Origin: Undaria pinnatifida
Taxonomy: Eukaryota; Sar; Phaeophyceae; Laminariales; Alariaceae
Assembly (NCBI GenBank): GCA_012845835.1
Contig: JABAKD010000009.1
Location: 12,801,955-12,865,954, forward strand
DNA length: 64,000 nt
Direction of reading: 5' to 3'
The position numbers and the translations under genes were made by a program. The notes beneath the pieces are model-generated. The model was given only the letters and a program-made list of their open reading frames with translations, was not told the DNA's origin and searched no databases. Each line of letters starts with the position of its first letter. The first letter of the stretch is position 1. This document shows positions 1 to 9,304 of the stretch, piece by piece.

Positions 1-424
1 GTTTTCTGTCGCATATTATTTTGGCTGATGGCATGATGCTTATTAGGTAGTATCGCTGGAACGCCATGTACGTGCCTTACTACGTGTGTTCTTCGTCTTC
101 TTGATTGTTGTTGTGGTTTTTTTCTTTTAGTTTAGGTCCGTGAGAATGATCAAAATCGTTGTTTTCTTAAAAAGAAGGACGTTTTTTTCACCCAAAACCA
201 AAAAGGCGTTTTTTTTTTGGGGATATAAGAGGTTATGTGTTTAGGAGAGATCCTCCATCGCTTTGTGTGTCGCAGATTGTTTCGGCTGATGATGGTGTGA
301 TGCCGATCAACTAGCATGTGCCGTCGTACCCGGTATCGCTGGAATGCCATATAGGTGCCTTGTAACGTGTGCTCTTCGTCTTCTTGATTCTTGTTTTTTT
401 TCAGACCTGGCAACGTTCGGGGGA
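1..424. repeat. direct repeat of about 110 bp, no gene
   Basis: No coding sequence is recognisable. Two similar stretches, about 6-112 and 268-392, share the order TTGGCTGATG, ATCGCTGGAA, CGCCATGTA-like, GTGTTCTTCGTCTTCTTGAT. This looks like an old direct duplication or two copies of a dispersed repeat. Confidence 0.5.
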
Positions 425-650
425 GTACCGACATTTCCACTACACCGGCTTTGAGCTACTCGCACGAGTGACTCTGCAACTCACTGACAAAAGCAATTTG
501 GCGACATTTTTGGCGTAGTATAGCTCACCATCCCATGGCGGATTCGTATCGCAAAACACAAAACAGCTCACAAGCTGAAGACTGTGCAAAGGAGCTGACA
601 GGGGGATGGATCACTCGAGCGAGTGACCCCGAGCGCGTCTACGAAAAAAT
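425..650. repeat. dispersed repeat R1, copy 1
   Basis: First of four diverged copies (others at about 5055-5300, 8672-8930 and 10432-10665). Shared blocks in order are a CCACTACACCGG-like head, CTCGCACGAGTG, CTCTGCA, a GGCGATATTTTTGGC-like block, CACCATTCCA, GCGGATTCATATCGC, and a closing GTGACCCCGAGCC-like block. No open frame is conserved between copies, so this is noncoding repeat DNA of unknown class. Confidence 0.55.
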
Positions 651-741
651 CTTCTTTTTTCCTTTTTTGTTCAAGAAGAAAAGAACGGTTCTTGTGGGGA
701 AGTTATAGGTATATATACTCCGTATATAGGAGAGCTCCTCA

Positions 742-1035
742 AGTCGTTCTACGGTAGCCCCCCCCCCCCCAAAAAAAAAAAAAAACTTTAAACGAACTCG
801 CTGGGGGTTTAGAAACCGGCTCCCGGCCTTGTCGCCCGAAATACGCTGCCCCTTACCGACCCGACGTCATTGTTCGATAGAGTCCATCGCAAACAAGAAA
901 ATATTTGAAGTTCTTTTCACAGCATCCTTCCTCGAGTGTCGAGCAGACATGAAACGTTCGTTACAGAAAAAAGAAAAGAAATCGCTGGCTTAGGGCGGGG
1001 GGGTGGGGGGGGGCGGGGCTATCGTAGAATCAGTC
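742..1035 (+). mobile_element. small inverted-repeat element M1, copy 1
   Basis: A roughly 250-300 bp nonautonomous element. It begins AGTCGTTCTACGGTAGCCCC and ends GGGGCTATCGTAGAATCAGTC-like, so the ends are imperfect inverted repeats of about 19 bp. Internal landmarks shared with the other copies are ACGAAATCGCCGGTTT-like, CTCCCGGCC, GAAATACGGTGCCCCTT-like, GACGTCATCGTTC-like, and CATGAAACGTTCGTTA close to the right end. It encodes no protein. Other copies lie at 1630-1876, 3926-4434, 3983-4231, 8243-8614 and 58662-58907. Confidence 0.75.
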
Positions 1036-1629
1036 AAGAGCCCTCCGAGAACATTGAGAGAGGTGCACCCCCCTCTCTTGTGTTGCCGTGTGGTGGCAAG
1101 CGTCTTTGTGCGGGGCTTAGGTTTGCCTGTGGCACGAGCCTCTGTACAAAAGAAAACTTGTTGCATCATCGCCCTTCCCTAGCGTACCCGTTGTATGGTT
1201 GTGTCTTTGATGCGGTTGTGGGTTGTGCGTTGTGCCTAAAGTGCTGCCAGGTACGGTGTACTTCGGCTTCGGTGTCACTCGGGGTGTGAGCTTTTCTACC
1301 CAAGTGGCGGTTTTGCCGTGTGGTGTGGCGACGGGGGGCGACCTGTGTATCGACACGATGAGCGCTGGCAAGCGGGTGAAGTCTTTTCAACACACTTTTG
1401 CCACTTTTTCGGTCTGTCTCGTCGTGCTCGTGGGGTGCAAAGCAGTTTTGGAATGAAAAACATAAAAAAACGCGCGAGAGCTGATGGCGCGAAGCTCCAG
1501 GCTTGGGACCACGCTGGGGACCGAGGGTTTCGTTACGGAGTGCGTACAGTAGGGAGCGGGAAACACTGTGTTTTAGAAGTGTTTTTTTTATGTTATATTT
1601 TCGAATCAAGAACCGCCCCCCCGAGTCTC
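1036..1629. other. no gene recognised
   Basis: Short open frames exist on both strands, but none shows a known domain. I see no repeat copy here apart from G-rich and T-rich patches. Confidence 0.4.
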
Positions 1630-1876
1630 CCCCCCGACTTTTCTTTTGACGAAATCGCCGGTTTCGAAACCAGCTCCCGGTCGTATTTCCTGAAATACGG
1701 TCCCCCTCGACACCCCGACAATATCATCGATTGATCTAGGCTTTTGCACACAAGAAAATGTATGGATCTCCTCTGGTTTCAATTGTATCCTTCCTTGCGT
1801 CGAGCAGCCATGAAACGTTCGTTACAAAAAATCACTGGTTTGGGGGGGGGAGGGGCTGTCGTGTAGTAAGAATCAC
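1630..1876 (+). mobile_element. M1 element, degenerate copy
   Basis: The internal M1 landmarks are clear (ACGAAATCGCCGGTTTCGAA, CTCCCGGTCGTATTTCCTGA, CATGAAACGTTCGTTACAAA). The left end is worn away within a C-rich patch and the right end reads GGGGCTGTCGTGTAGTAAGA, so both ends have decayed. Confidence 0.65.
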
Positions 1877-2080
1877 CTTCCCCCCCCCAAAAAAAGAGAG
1901 AGCTCACGGCTTGAATCTCTGCGCTTGATACACCATTTCCATTTTTTCGGGAGCATCTACGTCGGGGGGGGGAGCGGGATTTTTCTTCCGGGAGCGTGTA
2001 AGGGACGGGAAAACCTGAAGCAGGTGAAGTGGTGTTTGGATGTGGAAGTTTCCCCCCCCCCTGTCATTCAGCAAATTTTT

Positions 2081-2396
2081 CAGCCGAAAGGTGCTCTATG
2101 CTTTCGTGTATTCGTCGCACTACACGTGTGTCCCCGATCGAGACACAGTAAACGTTTCAGCCGAAAGATGTGCCATGCTTTTATTGTGTATTCGTCGCAC
2201 ACACGTGTGTCCTCGATCGAGACAAAGTAAACGTTTTAGCCGAAAGGTGCTCTATGCTTTCGTGTATTTCGTCGCGCACGCGTGTGTCTCCGATCGAGAC
2301 GCAGTAAGCGTTTCAGCCGAAAGGTGCTCTATATGCTTTCGTATGCTTTCGTGTATTCGTCGCACACACGTGTGTCCCCAATCGAGACACATAATA
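2081..2396. repeat. tandem array of four 77-83 bp units
   Basis: Units begin at 2081, 2158, 2237 and 2314, each with AGCCGAAAG(G/A)TG. Each then carries TATGCTTTCGTGTATTCGTC-like, CACACACGTGTGTC-like, CGATCGAGAC and CAGTAAACGTTT-like blocks. The CACACGTGTG core is self-complementary in every unit. No open frame runs through all four units in a conserved way. Confidence 0.8.
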
Positions 2397-2542
2397 CGTG
2401 GAGGTGTGGTGAGCCTTTCATCCCTTTTTGTTTTCGGGTTTCGCTTTTTTCGTCGCGGTGGCTCGGCGGTCACTCGCGAGAGTGACCCCTCCCCCCTGTT
2501 CCTTTTTCGTTTTTTTTTTTTTTTTTCTTGTATCCACGCCCC

Positions 2543-2692
2543 AGATAGCGCTGGATTCACGCCAGATGTACGAAGCGGCTGGATTGCGAAGGCAATTGAG
2601 TTGAATCGACGCACGACGTGTGTGCATGAAAATACGTGGAAGTGTGGTGAGCTGATTAAGCTTTTTTTTTTCCCAATCCGCCGGAGGATGAC
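2543..2692 (+). repeat. dispersed repeat R2, plus copy
   Basis: It matches the reverse complement of 50941-51060 over AGCGCTGG-like, GCAATTGAGTT, GACGTGTGTG, AATACGTGGAAGTGTGGTGA and CCGCCGGAGG blocks. The segment at 2385-2420 just upstream repeats the ATACGTGGA(G/A)GTGTGGTGAG portion. Confidence 0.7.
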
Positions 2693-2701
2693 TTATTTTT
2701 T

Positions 2702-2777
2702 TTCGACGTTATGTATTATATGGATTCGAAACCCATTGGGATTTCACGCGCAGGTTCGAGTCCTGCCGTCGACGCCA
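2702..2777 (+). pseudogene. tRNA-Ser(CGA)-like pseudogene lacking the D arm, with CCA
   Basis: The 3' part is a convincing class II tRNA. It has an anticodon stem-loop with loop TTCGAAA (anticodon CGA), a long variable region at about 2737-2749, a perfect T arm (GCAGG-TTCGAGT-CCTGC, 2750-2766), an acceptor strand CGTCGAC (2767-2773), a discriminator G and a templated CCA. The 5' acceptor strand TTCGACG (2702-2708) pairs with it at 6 of 7 positions. Only 11 A/T-rich bases replace the whole D arm, so the internal A box is gone. A templated CCA suggests retroposition of a mature tRNA or a tRNA-derived repeat. It is unlikely to be a working gene. Confidence 0.65.
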
Positions 2778-3060
2778 CATGTGAAGTTATAGGAGGGGAC
2801 ACAGAGTGCCCCCTGCAGGTCTGCCATTTGAGCAGGTCCTCGGAGAGTACTCACTCTTTCTTTTCCTTCGTAGAGACGTTGCTTTACTCGATTCCACCAG
2901 AGCCCCGGATGGCTTCTGAGATCGGAGGCACGTGCCTCCGATCTATTTCCTAACTTTCCCGAATATAAAAACGACAACCTTATCATACGAAACCCATCCA
3001 AGTGATCTCAAATTCGGATAATTACAGACCTTTCGCAAGGCCGTATCTTAGCAGTTAACA
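2778..3060. repeat. dispersed repeat R3 (tRNA-associated) with 26-bp palindrome
   Basis: The same sequence recurs at about 6485-6790. Shared blocks are GGACACAGAGTGCC, GCAGGTCTGCCA, GAGCAGGTCCTCGGAGAGTA, CCACCAGAGCCC, a perfect 26-bp palindrome centred on CACGTG (2919-2944), CTTTCCCGAATATAAA, TATCATACGAAACCCATCCA and AAGGCCGTATCTTA-like. On the minus strand CTGCTCAAATGGCAGACC resembles a pol III A box, which supports a SINE-type origin. Confidence 0.6.
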
Positions 3061-3925
3061 GTCCGCAAGGAGGGAATGGCTTGTTACACCTACATACAGC
3101 AAGCTTGCTTCGCCAAAAATGTCGCCTATTGATGATGGAGAGAAATATATTTATTGTCGGTGAGAGGTACGTGTAGTAGAGTCACTCTCTCGTGCGAGTG
3201 GCTCAAACTTTGCGGCGAACATGGAGGCACCCCTTCCTTCCCTTACTTAGATGCCGTAGGCACAGTCTCTCCTCCACTGCATTGAATGTCCCACACTTGC
3301 CTCTCCAAGGTATTTTTTATCGCTAAAAACGTGTTGGCGTCTTCGTTTTTGGTTTTTGGTTTTCCCCTTCCTTATCCACTCGCGAGGATACAATAACCGA
3401 AAAAAAAAGGCCGTACTCGTATATCATACGATATGCGAAGTGGTCGGTAGCGGGGGAAGCCCGACGACGAGGGCTCCTCTTTCTCGCTGCATTCCATGTT
3501 ACTACATGTACCAAGACTCCTAGAGGATTCTGTCCCCCAAAAGCACTGGTGGAGTTCCAAAAGGATGACTTGAAAGGCTTAATTTTTTTTGTTCTCTGTC
3601 CCCGAGATTGAAGAAAAAAAAAAAGTAGTAGTCGGGACACCGTTCGAACCTCGCAAAGCACGCCGCTGTCGCCGACGCCGTTGCTTGCGACCAGCGTCAT
3701 CGATGGAACAACCATATCGCGATCGGGAAAGTGACGTGGAGCGCACTAATAATTTGTTTTGGCGTGTGCGCACATGGACACATACATTGATCCACCCGTA
3801 GCAGGTTCACCTTCGCAAATGCGCGGTCCCCACTGCTCGCAGCCCCGAGGTATACGATGGGCAGGGGTATAGCCCAAGTTTACGGCCGGGGGTAAGCCGC
3901 TCGTCGTGGGAGCATACCAACCTTC
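3061..3925. other. no gene recognised
   Basis: Unique-looking sequence with short frames only. No domain, RNA gene or repeat copy could be recognised. Confidence 0.4.
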
Positions 3926-4434
3926 GTGTCGTTCTACTGTAGCCCCCCCAACTTTTCTTTAACGATCGCCGGTTTTGAAAACGACTGATTCTACGATAGC
4001 CCCCCCCAAAACCAGCGATTTTGTTTAACCAACGTTTCATGGCTGCTCGACACAAGGAAGGATACTATCGAAAACATACTATCCACACATTTTCTTGTGT
4101 GCAAAGGTCTTTCGATCGATGACGTCGGGGGGTCGAGGGACACCGTATTTCAAGAGAAACAATCGAGAGCTGGTTTTGAAACCAGCGATTTCGTTAAAGA
4201 AAAAGTTTGGGAGGCTACCGTAGAACGACTCAAACCAGCTCCCGGCCGTACCTCCTGAAACACGGTGCCCCTTGCCACCCCTACGTCATCGTTCTATAGT
4301 CCTTATTGGCAAACGATAAAACATATGGAGATATTATTTTCATAGAATCCTTCCTCGGGTTGAGCAGCCATGAAACGCTCGTGAAAGAAAATCGCTGGTT
4401 TTTACTGGGGGGGGGGGCTATCCTAGAATCAGTC
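3926..4434 (+). mobile_element. M1 element split by a second M1 insertion
   Basis: The outer element starts at GTCGTTCTACTGTAGCCCC and ends at CTATCCTAGAATCAGTC. It is interrupted at 3983-4231 by an inverted copy of the same family. Removing the inner copy joins the two halves within the otherwise continuous TTTTGAAACCAGCTCC block of the family. This shows that M1 is a real mobile unit and not a chance repeat. Confidence 0.8.
3983..4231 (-). mobile_element. M1 element, inner nested copy (249 bp)
   Basis: It begins GACTGATTCTACGATAGCCC; on the minus strand its other end reads GAGTCGTTCTACGGTAGCC, giving imperfect 19-bp terminal inverted repeats. AAAC at 3979-3982 is repeated at 4232-4235 and fits a 4-bp target-site duplication. 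No transposase is encoded; mobilisation would need an autonomous relative. Confidence 0.8.
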
Positions 4435-5054
4435 TTTCACCTTCCGATACAAAACGGACCTTTCCTCAAAAAGATTTTTTGTGTTGGTGCAGCTTAACAA
4501 ATAATTTTACGCGGCGGTGTGCATGCATATATATATATCGCGAACCGGGACAGCCACACTACTAGCGCGAGTGGCGCCAAGACTCTGAAATTGCCTCCCC
4601 CATCCTATCGTAGCCTTGAGGCATCCATCAGGATTGCAATGCTATAGCTTCCGCTTCGTGTCAGGGGGCGGAGCCGATCACCCGTTGTGTCGAGCACGAA
4701 CGGTACTTGCCGTGAAGCTAGACGAGGGGCTTGCGCGGAGAGACGGGGCTGGGGGGGGGGGGGGGGGGGGGGGTTGCGGGCACGAGATGCCGTATGTACG
4801 AATGGGACAAGCAAGGCGTTTGTCCCATGGGAGAGAAGGAGGGAGGAGGGGGGGTGTAGTCAACCGGCATCGTATGATCGGGTCAACCGCCGGGGAATCA
4901 TGAGATGGAACGATTTACGCTTCGGCTTCTAGGGAGCTGCGCATGACAATGTGGGGCTGGTGATGCCACAGGGCTACATCGAGGAGGTCACTTCCGCGGT
5001 ATTAGACATACATCACGGCTACGGCACCGGGGGGGGGGGGAGGGGCGGCTACCC
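4435..5054. other. no gene; contains a 23-base G run
   Basis: Low-complexity G-rich tract at 4751-4773 and unassigned sequence around it. The GCGCGAGTGGC block near 4565 resembles a fragment of repeat R1. Confidence 0.4.
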
Positions 5055-5300
5055 ATGTTCACTACGCGGGGTTTCCACCACTCGCACGAGCGCCTCTGTG
5101 TGTACCTCACGCTGACAAAACGCTTCTGTATACAGGCGTTTTTTTTTTTCCTGTCGCGCGTAGCCAGCGACGGGTTACTATTCCGAATGTATGTGCGGAT
5201 TCATATCGCGAAGCGGCACAATGGAAGACCGCAATGAGGGGACAATGGAGGTCCACTCGCGCGGATAGCCCCGAGCCACTGCACGAAAAGGCCCGAAAAA
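5055..5300. repeat. dispersed repeat R1, copy 2
   Basis: Contains CCACTCGCACGAGCGCCTCT, CTGACAAAACG, GCGGATTCATATCGCGAAGC and TAGCCCCGAGCCACTGCA, in the same order as the other R1 copies, with a T-rich insertion near 5138. Confidence 0.5.
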
Positions 5301-6079
5301 GTTTCTCCCCTTACCGGAATCGGGGACCTCTCCACCAGGCTCGCGAACGGTCGGTTTTTTAGCGGTCGCGCCGCGAGATATTACACGAAGCATCTGCCCC
5401 AGATGTGGATGGGTGGTTGTTGTCGGATGAGGCGGTTTTCACATCTTGCTCTCTGCTTCTCTTTTTTTATATACGATGTGGGATTCGTGTGGAGAGGGGC
5501 ACAAGACCCGCGACGGCAGCGACGCTGCGCGTTGCATATCCTCCAGAGCAGCATCGGTTTGCTGCGTTCGAAACGAACTGCCGCGACAGCACGGAGTTTT
5601 GATGCTTCTCCGCCTCCCGCTATATAAAAACAGGGAACAACAGATTCGTGTGCAGGGGGGACGCGGTCGGTGAACGCGGCAGTGCACCGAGAGTCGCTAC
5701 GATGCCCTACGGTGGCAGCATGCGCCCCAAATTTTCCTGACGTTCGACGCACGCCACGATAGAGGAAGCAGTGTTCGTCCGAAGTGGTTTCCGAAGGGTG
5801 GTTTCCGAAGGGTGGTTTTCGAAGGGTGGGGGCCCTTGACCCAGAAATCGTCGGAAATAATAGACGAAAAAAAAAGCATATTATTTTCTGTTTTGTGCTA
5901 AGAAACACGGCCTCGAAAGGCCTGTTAATTATCCGATTTCTTTTTTTAGATCGTTTGGATGGGGTTTCGTATTATAGGGTTGGCGTTTTATATTCGGGAA
6001 ATTTAGGTAAGTTTTGGTTTTGTGTACCTCCGGTAGGCCATGGGATTTTTTCATCCGGTGTCGTAGCACACCTGTTGAA
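5301..6079. other. no gene; short direct repeats
   Basis: Three head-to-tail copies of a GGTTTCCGAAGGGT-type unit of about 15 bp lie at 5778-5828. A 175-codon open frame on the minus strand (5381-5908) is arginine/serine-rich, has no recognisable domain and runs through these repeats, so I do not call it a gene. Confidence 0.4.
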
Positions 6080-6105
6080 CCCCCCCCCCCCCCCCCCCCC
6101 CCCCC
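6080..6105. repeat. 26-base C run
   Basis: Uninterrupted cytosines. Confidence 0.95.
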
Positions 6106-6171
6106 AAGAAGAAACCATTTATTTTGGGGGTTCTAAGAAAGGTCTTAAAAGCTCCTAAAACGTGGACGAGT

Positions 6172-6860
6172 AGCTTTCAGAAACAGGAACAAAATGTGGT
6201 GCACCCTCTTGTGAAGGACTTAGTGGGGTATTAGTCCGTTTGACCACTTGCCAAAGGTTAACCAATAGCTTACCCAAACTAAGCCTTATAACACTCTCCC
6301 CCCCTGAAACGGCGGGATAGCAGGTCGGCCGGATATACGGCGGACCTCTGTCAACATCCAAGCCGTTTCATTTCCTGGGGATACCGGGGAGAGTATTTTT
6401 CAACTTCACCCATGGGGAAAATCTGAAAAGTTTATCATTGTGGATGGTGGGGATCGAACCCACGACCCAAAAAACCCATGGTCTGTCGACGACGCCATTT
6501 GTTAAATTATAGGTGGAGGACACAGAGTGCCCCACCTGCAGGTCTGCCAATTGAGCAGGTCCTCGGAGAGTACTCACTTTCGTTCCTTCGTAGAGATGTA
6601 GCTTTATTCGTTTCCACCAGAGCCCGGGATAGCTTCTGAGATCGGAGGCACGTGCCTCCGATCTACTTCCTAACTTAACTTTCCCGAATATAAACCGCCA
6701 ACCTTATCATACGAAACCCATCCAAATGATCTCAAATTCGGATACCTACATACAGGCATTTCGAGGCCGTATCTTAACACTCTACTATCGCTTTTTTGGA
6801 GCTCTACGAGCCCCCATCCAAAACCCTTGGCTTCGGTCATAAACCGCGCGTACATGCACG
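6172..6860 (-). repeat. composite tRNA-associated repeat (R3 plus R4)
   Basis: The left half (6172-6480) is the reverse complement of the repeat at 59583-59960. It includes on the minus strand a perfect tRNA-type T arm, GTGGG-TTCGATC-CCCAC (6447-6463), followed by CATCCA. The right half (6485-6790) repeats the 2778-3060 sequence, including the same 26-bp palindrome (6639-6664). The A-box-like sequence near 6545-6560 and the T arm lie in the same orientation, as expected for a SINE head, although they are too far apart for a normal tRNA. Confidence 0.55.
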
Positions 6861-7291
6861 CAACCCGCGATCAACGGTGTAGAGGCATACCTTTTTTGGG
6901 CGAAAACGTTTTGTGAATGACGGGAGCTCCTTAATTAACCCAAAATAAGCGTTTTTTTTTGGCATATGGTTCTCGTCTTTGTACCTATAGACTATGAATA
7001 GGCCATGGGGTTTTGCATCCGGTTATCAGCAGCTTTTTATTTTTCTCCAAAATCGATTTTTGTGGGAGGAGAGAGGTCTTAACCTCCAAAATTGAGGAAG
7101 ATCTCATAAAAAAAATGGTTGTACATCTTATCGCAGCACACTCACGCGTCATCCTCATGCCTAGGTATTTAGCGAAAAACTTTTGTCTAAAAAGAGGCTA
7201 CCTTTGGGGGGGGGGTCACCATTTGGGTCCTTTTTTTCCAGTGGGCCGGGGCTAACTCGTGCGAGAGACCCGCCGCCGCCCCTTTCCGGTC
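6861..7291. other. no gene recognised
   Basis: AT-rich sequence with GCGAAAACGTTTTGTGAATG and CATGGGGTTTTGCATCCGG blocks. Related blocks recur near 6040 and 7940-8060, so this is probably worn repeat DNA. Confidence 0.35.
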
Positions 7292-7377
7292 TTAACCCCT
7301 TTCGAGCGAACCCCTCCCTATACTAAATCCAAGTAATTTTGTCCCCAAAAACGGGCTTCCAATTGTAAAGGGGTTAA
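7292..7377. mobile_element. small inverted-repeat element M2 (86 bp), copy 1
   Basis: Ends TTAACCCCTTT and AAAGGGGTTAA form an 11-bp terminal inverted repeat. The interior CCCCTCCCTATACTAA, CAAGTAA, TTTGTCCCCAAAAA and TTCCA blocks are shared with 11306-11396 and 61057-61145. GGTC stands on both sides and could be a target-site duplication. Confidence 0.7.
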
Positions 7378-8242
7378 GGTCTTAGGTCAAGCTTTAGATT
7401 TAAGCGTTGGTTGGCACAAAGCGAGCGCAAAAAAACTGTATCGGACGCGTGCTGTGTTAAGAGCTATTGTTCTTCGTATACTGCTATTGATCGCACTTTT
7501 TTTTTTTTCGCGGCTGAAACATTAACATTTCCGGAAGGATGACGGGGCTCCTTATAGCCCAAAACCATCGGAAATCGGAATATTTTCGTTTTTCATCTGT
7601 TTTCGCTATAATATTGCTTGTTGAATAAAGCTTTCTCTATAGACTATAGTTAGCTTTTAAAATATACAAAAAAAAAACTCATTATTTTGGTGCTTAAGTT
7701 GTAGAGTATTGTTTAATTGTAAAGATTCCATAACAAACGATACTAAATCTCCAGTAAATTTCCACCATACACTTTTTACTTTGAAAAAATATCAAACGAA
7801 AATTTCTTCCAAAATGCCATTTCGTCATCTTGCATGTCGGAAACTTGTAAAATATTTTTTTTCGCTACAAACTTATTTCTTCATTAATGTACCTACTGTA
7901 GCACGCTACGATAGCTCTACGTAGAGACAGCACGTTTTGGCGAAAACTCTTTCTGAACGAAAGTTTCTCCTCGACCCTAAATCGTCGGAATTTCATTCTC
8001 ACTTTTCGCTCTTCTTTTTTTTTCTTCCGTACCTATTAATAGTAGGCCATGAGATTCTTCATCAATCGGATGGGCTCCACTTTTCGTTCTTCTCAAAATC
8101 AGTTTCCGGGTTGTGGGCAATAGAATAAAGCCCCTCAATAGGCTAGTATCCTCAGAAAAAAGAAAAAAGAAAAAAAGGTAAACCTCTACACCGCCGTATC
8201 TTTGGTCCAGACTACAAGAAAAAAAAAGGTGCACCCTTTGCC
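7378..8242. other. no gene; AT-rich
   Basis: Short frames only. The 7930-8060 part resembles 6890-7050. Confidence 0.35.
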
Positions 8243-8614
8243 GAGTCGTTCTACGATAGCCCCCCCAATTTTTCTTCAACGAAATCGCCGATTTTGAAAC
8301 CAGCCCCCGGCTGTAACGCCTGAAATACGGTGGTGCCCCTTGCCATCCCGACGTCATCGTTCCATAGTACTAGTAGTCCTTTGCCCGCAAAGAAGAAAAT
8401 TCATGGAGATATATTGTTTTCATATTACGGGGGACCCTAGTAAATAGGACCTACGGTGGACACAAAAACCTATATATTCATCTATTTTTACGAACAATAT
8501 TTGGTCCTATTTACTATCGTCCTGCGTATTAGTAACTTTCCTCGTGACGAGTAGCCATGAACCGTTCGTTAAAAAATTCGCCAGATTTGGGAGGGGGCTA
8601 TCGTAGAATCAGTC
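8243..8614 (+). mobile_element. M1 element carrying an inserted M3 element
   Basis: It begins GAGTCGTTCTACGATAGCCC and ends GGGCTATCGTAGAATCAGTC, with all M1 internal landmarks. Its GTTTTCATAG...TTTCCTCG segment is split by the 105-bp M3 element. Confidence 0.8.
8425..8529. mobile_element. TA-flanked 105-bp inverted-repeat element M3, copy 1
   Basis: The ends are inverted repeats of about 27 bp (TTACGGGGGACCCTAGTAAA and its partner, with several mismatches). TA occurs at 8423-8424 and 8530-8531. Uninserted M1 copies carry a single TA at this point, so TA is the target-site duplication. TA duplications and short inverted repeats are typical of nonautonomous Tc1/mariner elements. Confidence 0.85.
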
Positions 8615-8671
8615 TGCCGTAGCATCTATCAAAAATCGCCGTCGATAAGGACCAAGGCTTCGGTACGAGGG

Positions 8672-8833
8672 GTGCCCCCATTTCCACTACACCCGGTTTT
8701 CACCCACTCGCACGAGTGGCTCTGCACCTCACTCGACAATAAGATTTACGCCGCTGCGATTTGATTTTTGCGCAGCGCGTTGCTTACCATTCCATAACAT
8801 CACGAAAGCTTTTTTGAGACGGCAAAGAAACAT

Positions 8834-8868
<35 letters not shown>

Positions 8869-8930
8869 GTGCTCGGACGAGCGACCCTCAGCCACCGCAA
8901 AAAAGGTTCCTAAAAACGGACCCCTAACTG
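8672..8930. repeat. dispersed repeat R1, copy 3, with 41-base G run
   Basis: Contains CCACTCGCACGAGTGGCTCT, CTTACCATTCCATAACATCA and CGACCCTCAGCCACCGCAAA. A run of 41 uninterrupted G (8834-8874) lies inside. Confidence 0.6.
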
Positions 8931-8968
8931 TTGCCTTGGCCTAAGCGCGTTCTGCGAGAGAGACAACC

Positions 8969-9304
8969 ATGTCACCGGCGCTGCTGGCAGATACTCGCAC
9001 ATCAGAGGGGCGGAGGATGGACGCAGAGTTAGAACGGCGTGTGCGGCTCGATTTTCGCATCATCCGCAAACTAGCACGAACGCCGTGCATGATCCGCGAG
9101 CCGCACATACATGGGTACGACAGAGAACAAGTGCCCTTCTTCCACAGCCTCGCTCACACGTTGGAGGCGGTCGTTGGTCGAGTTAAAGATCGGTTGGGCG
9201 TCATTCGCACGCTTCGAATCAGGCCAGCCTCAAGAGAGGCATCACCCCTCTTCATGGACCTCATGCCGAAACTCACATCAGAATCGACAGTTCAACCGCC
9301 CTGA
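8969..9304 (+). CDS. unrecognised 111-codon open frame
   Basis: ATG to TGA frame with balanced amino-acid use (Arg- and Leu-rich, e.g. LDFRIIRKLA and EAVVGRVKDRLGVIRTLRI), in a stretch without simple repeats. It could be an exon or a relic of a mobile-element protein. I recognise no domain and see no clear splice-linked partner. A second frame overlapping it (9111-9725) becomes proline/serine/arginine-rich and is less gene-like. Confidence 0.2.
   Translation: MSPALLADTRTSEGRRMDAELERRVRLDFRIIRKLARTPCMIREPHIHGYDREQVPFFHSLAHTLEAVVGRVKDRLGVIRTLRIRPASREASPLFMDLMPKLTSESTVQPP

Noticed and set aside
2081..2396. CRISPR-like array
   Set aside because: Whole 78-bp units repeat without unique spacers, and the DNA is eukaryotic.
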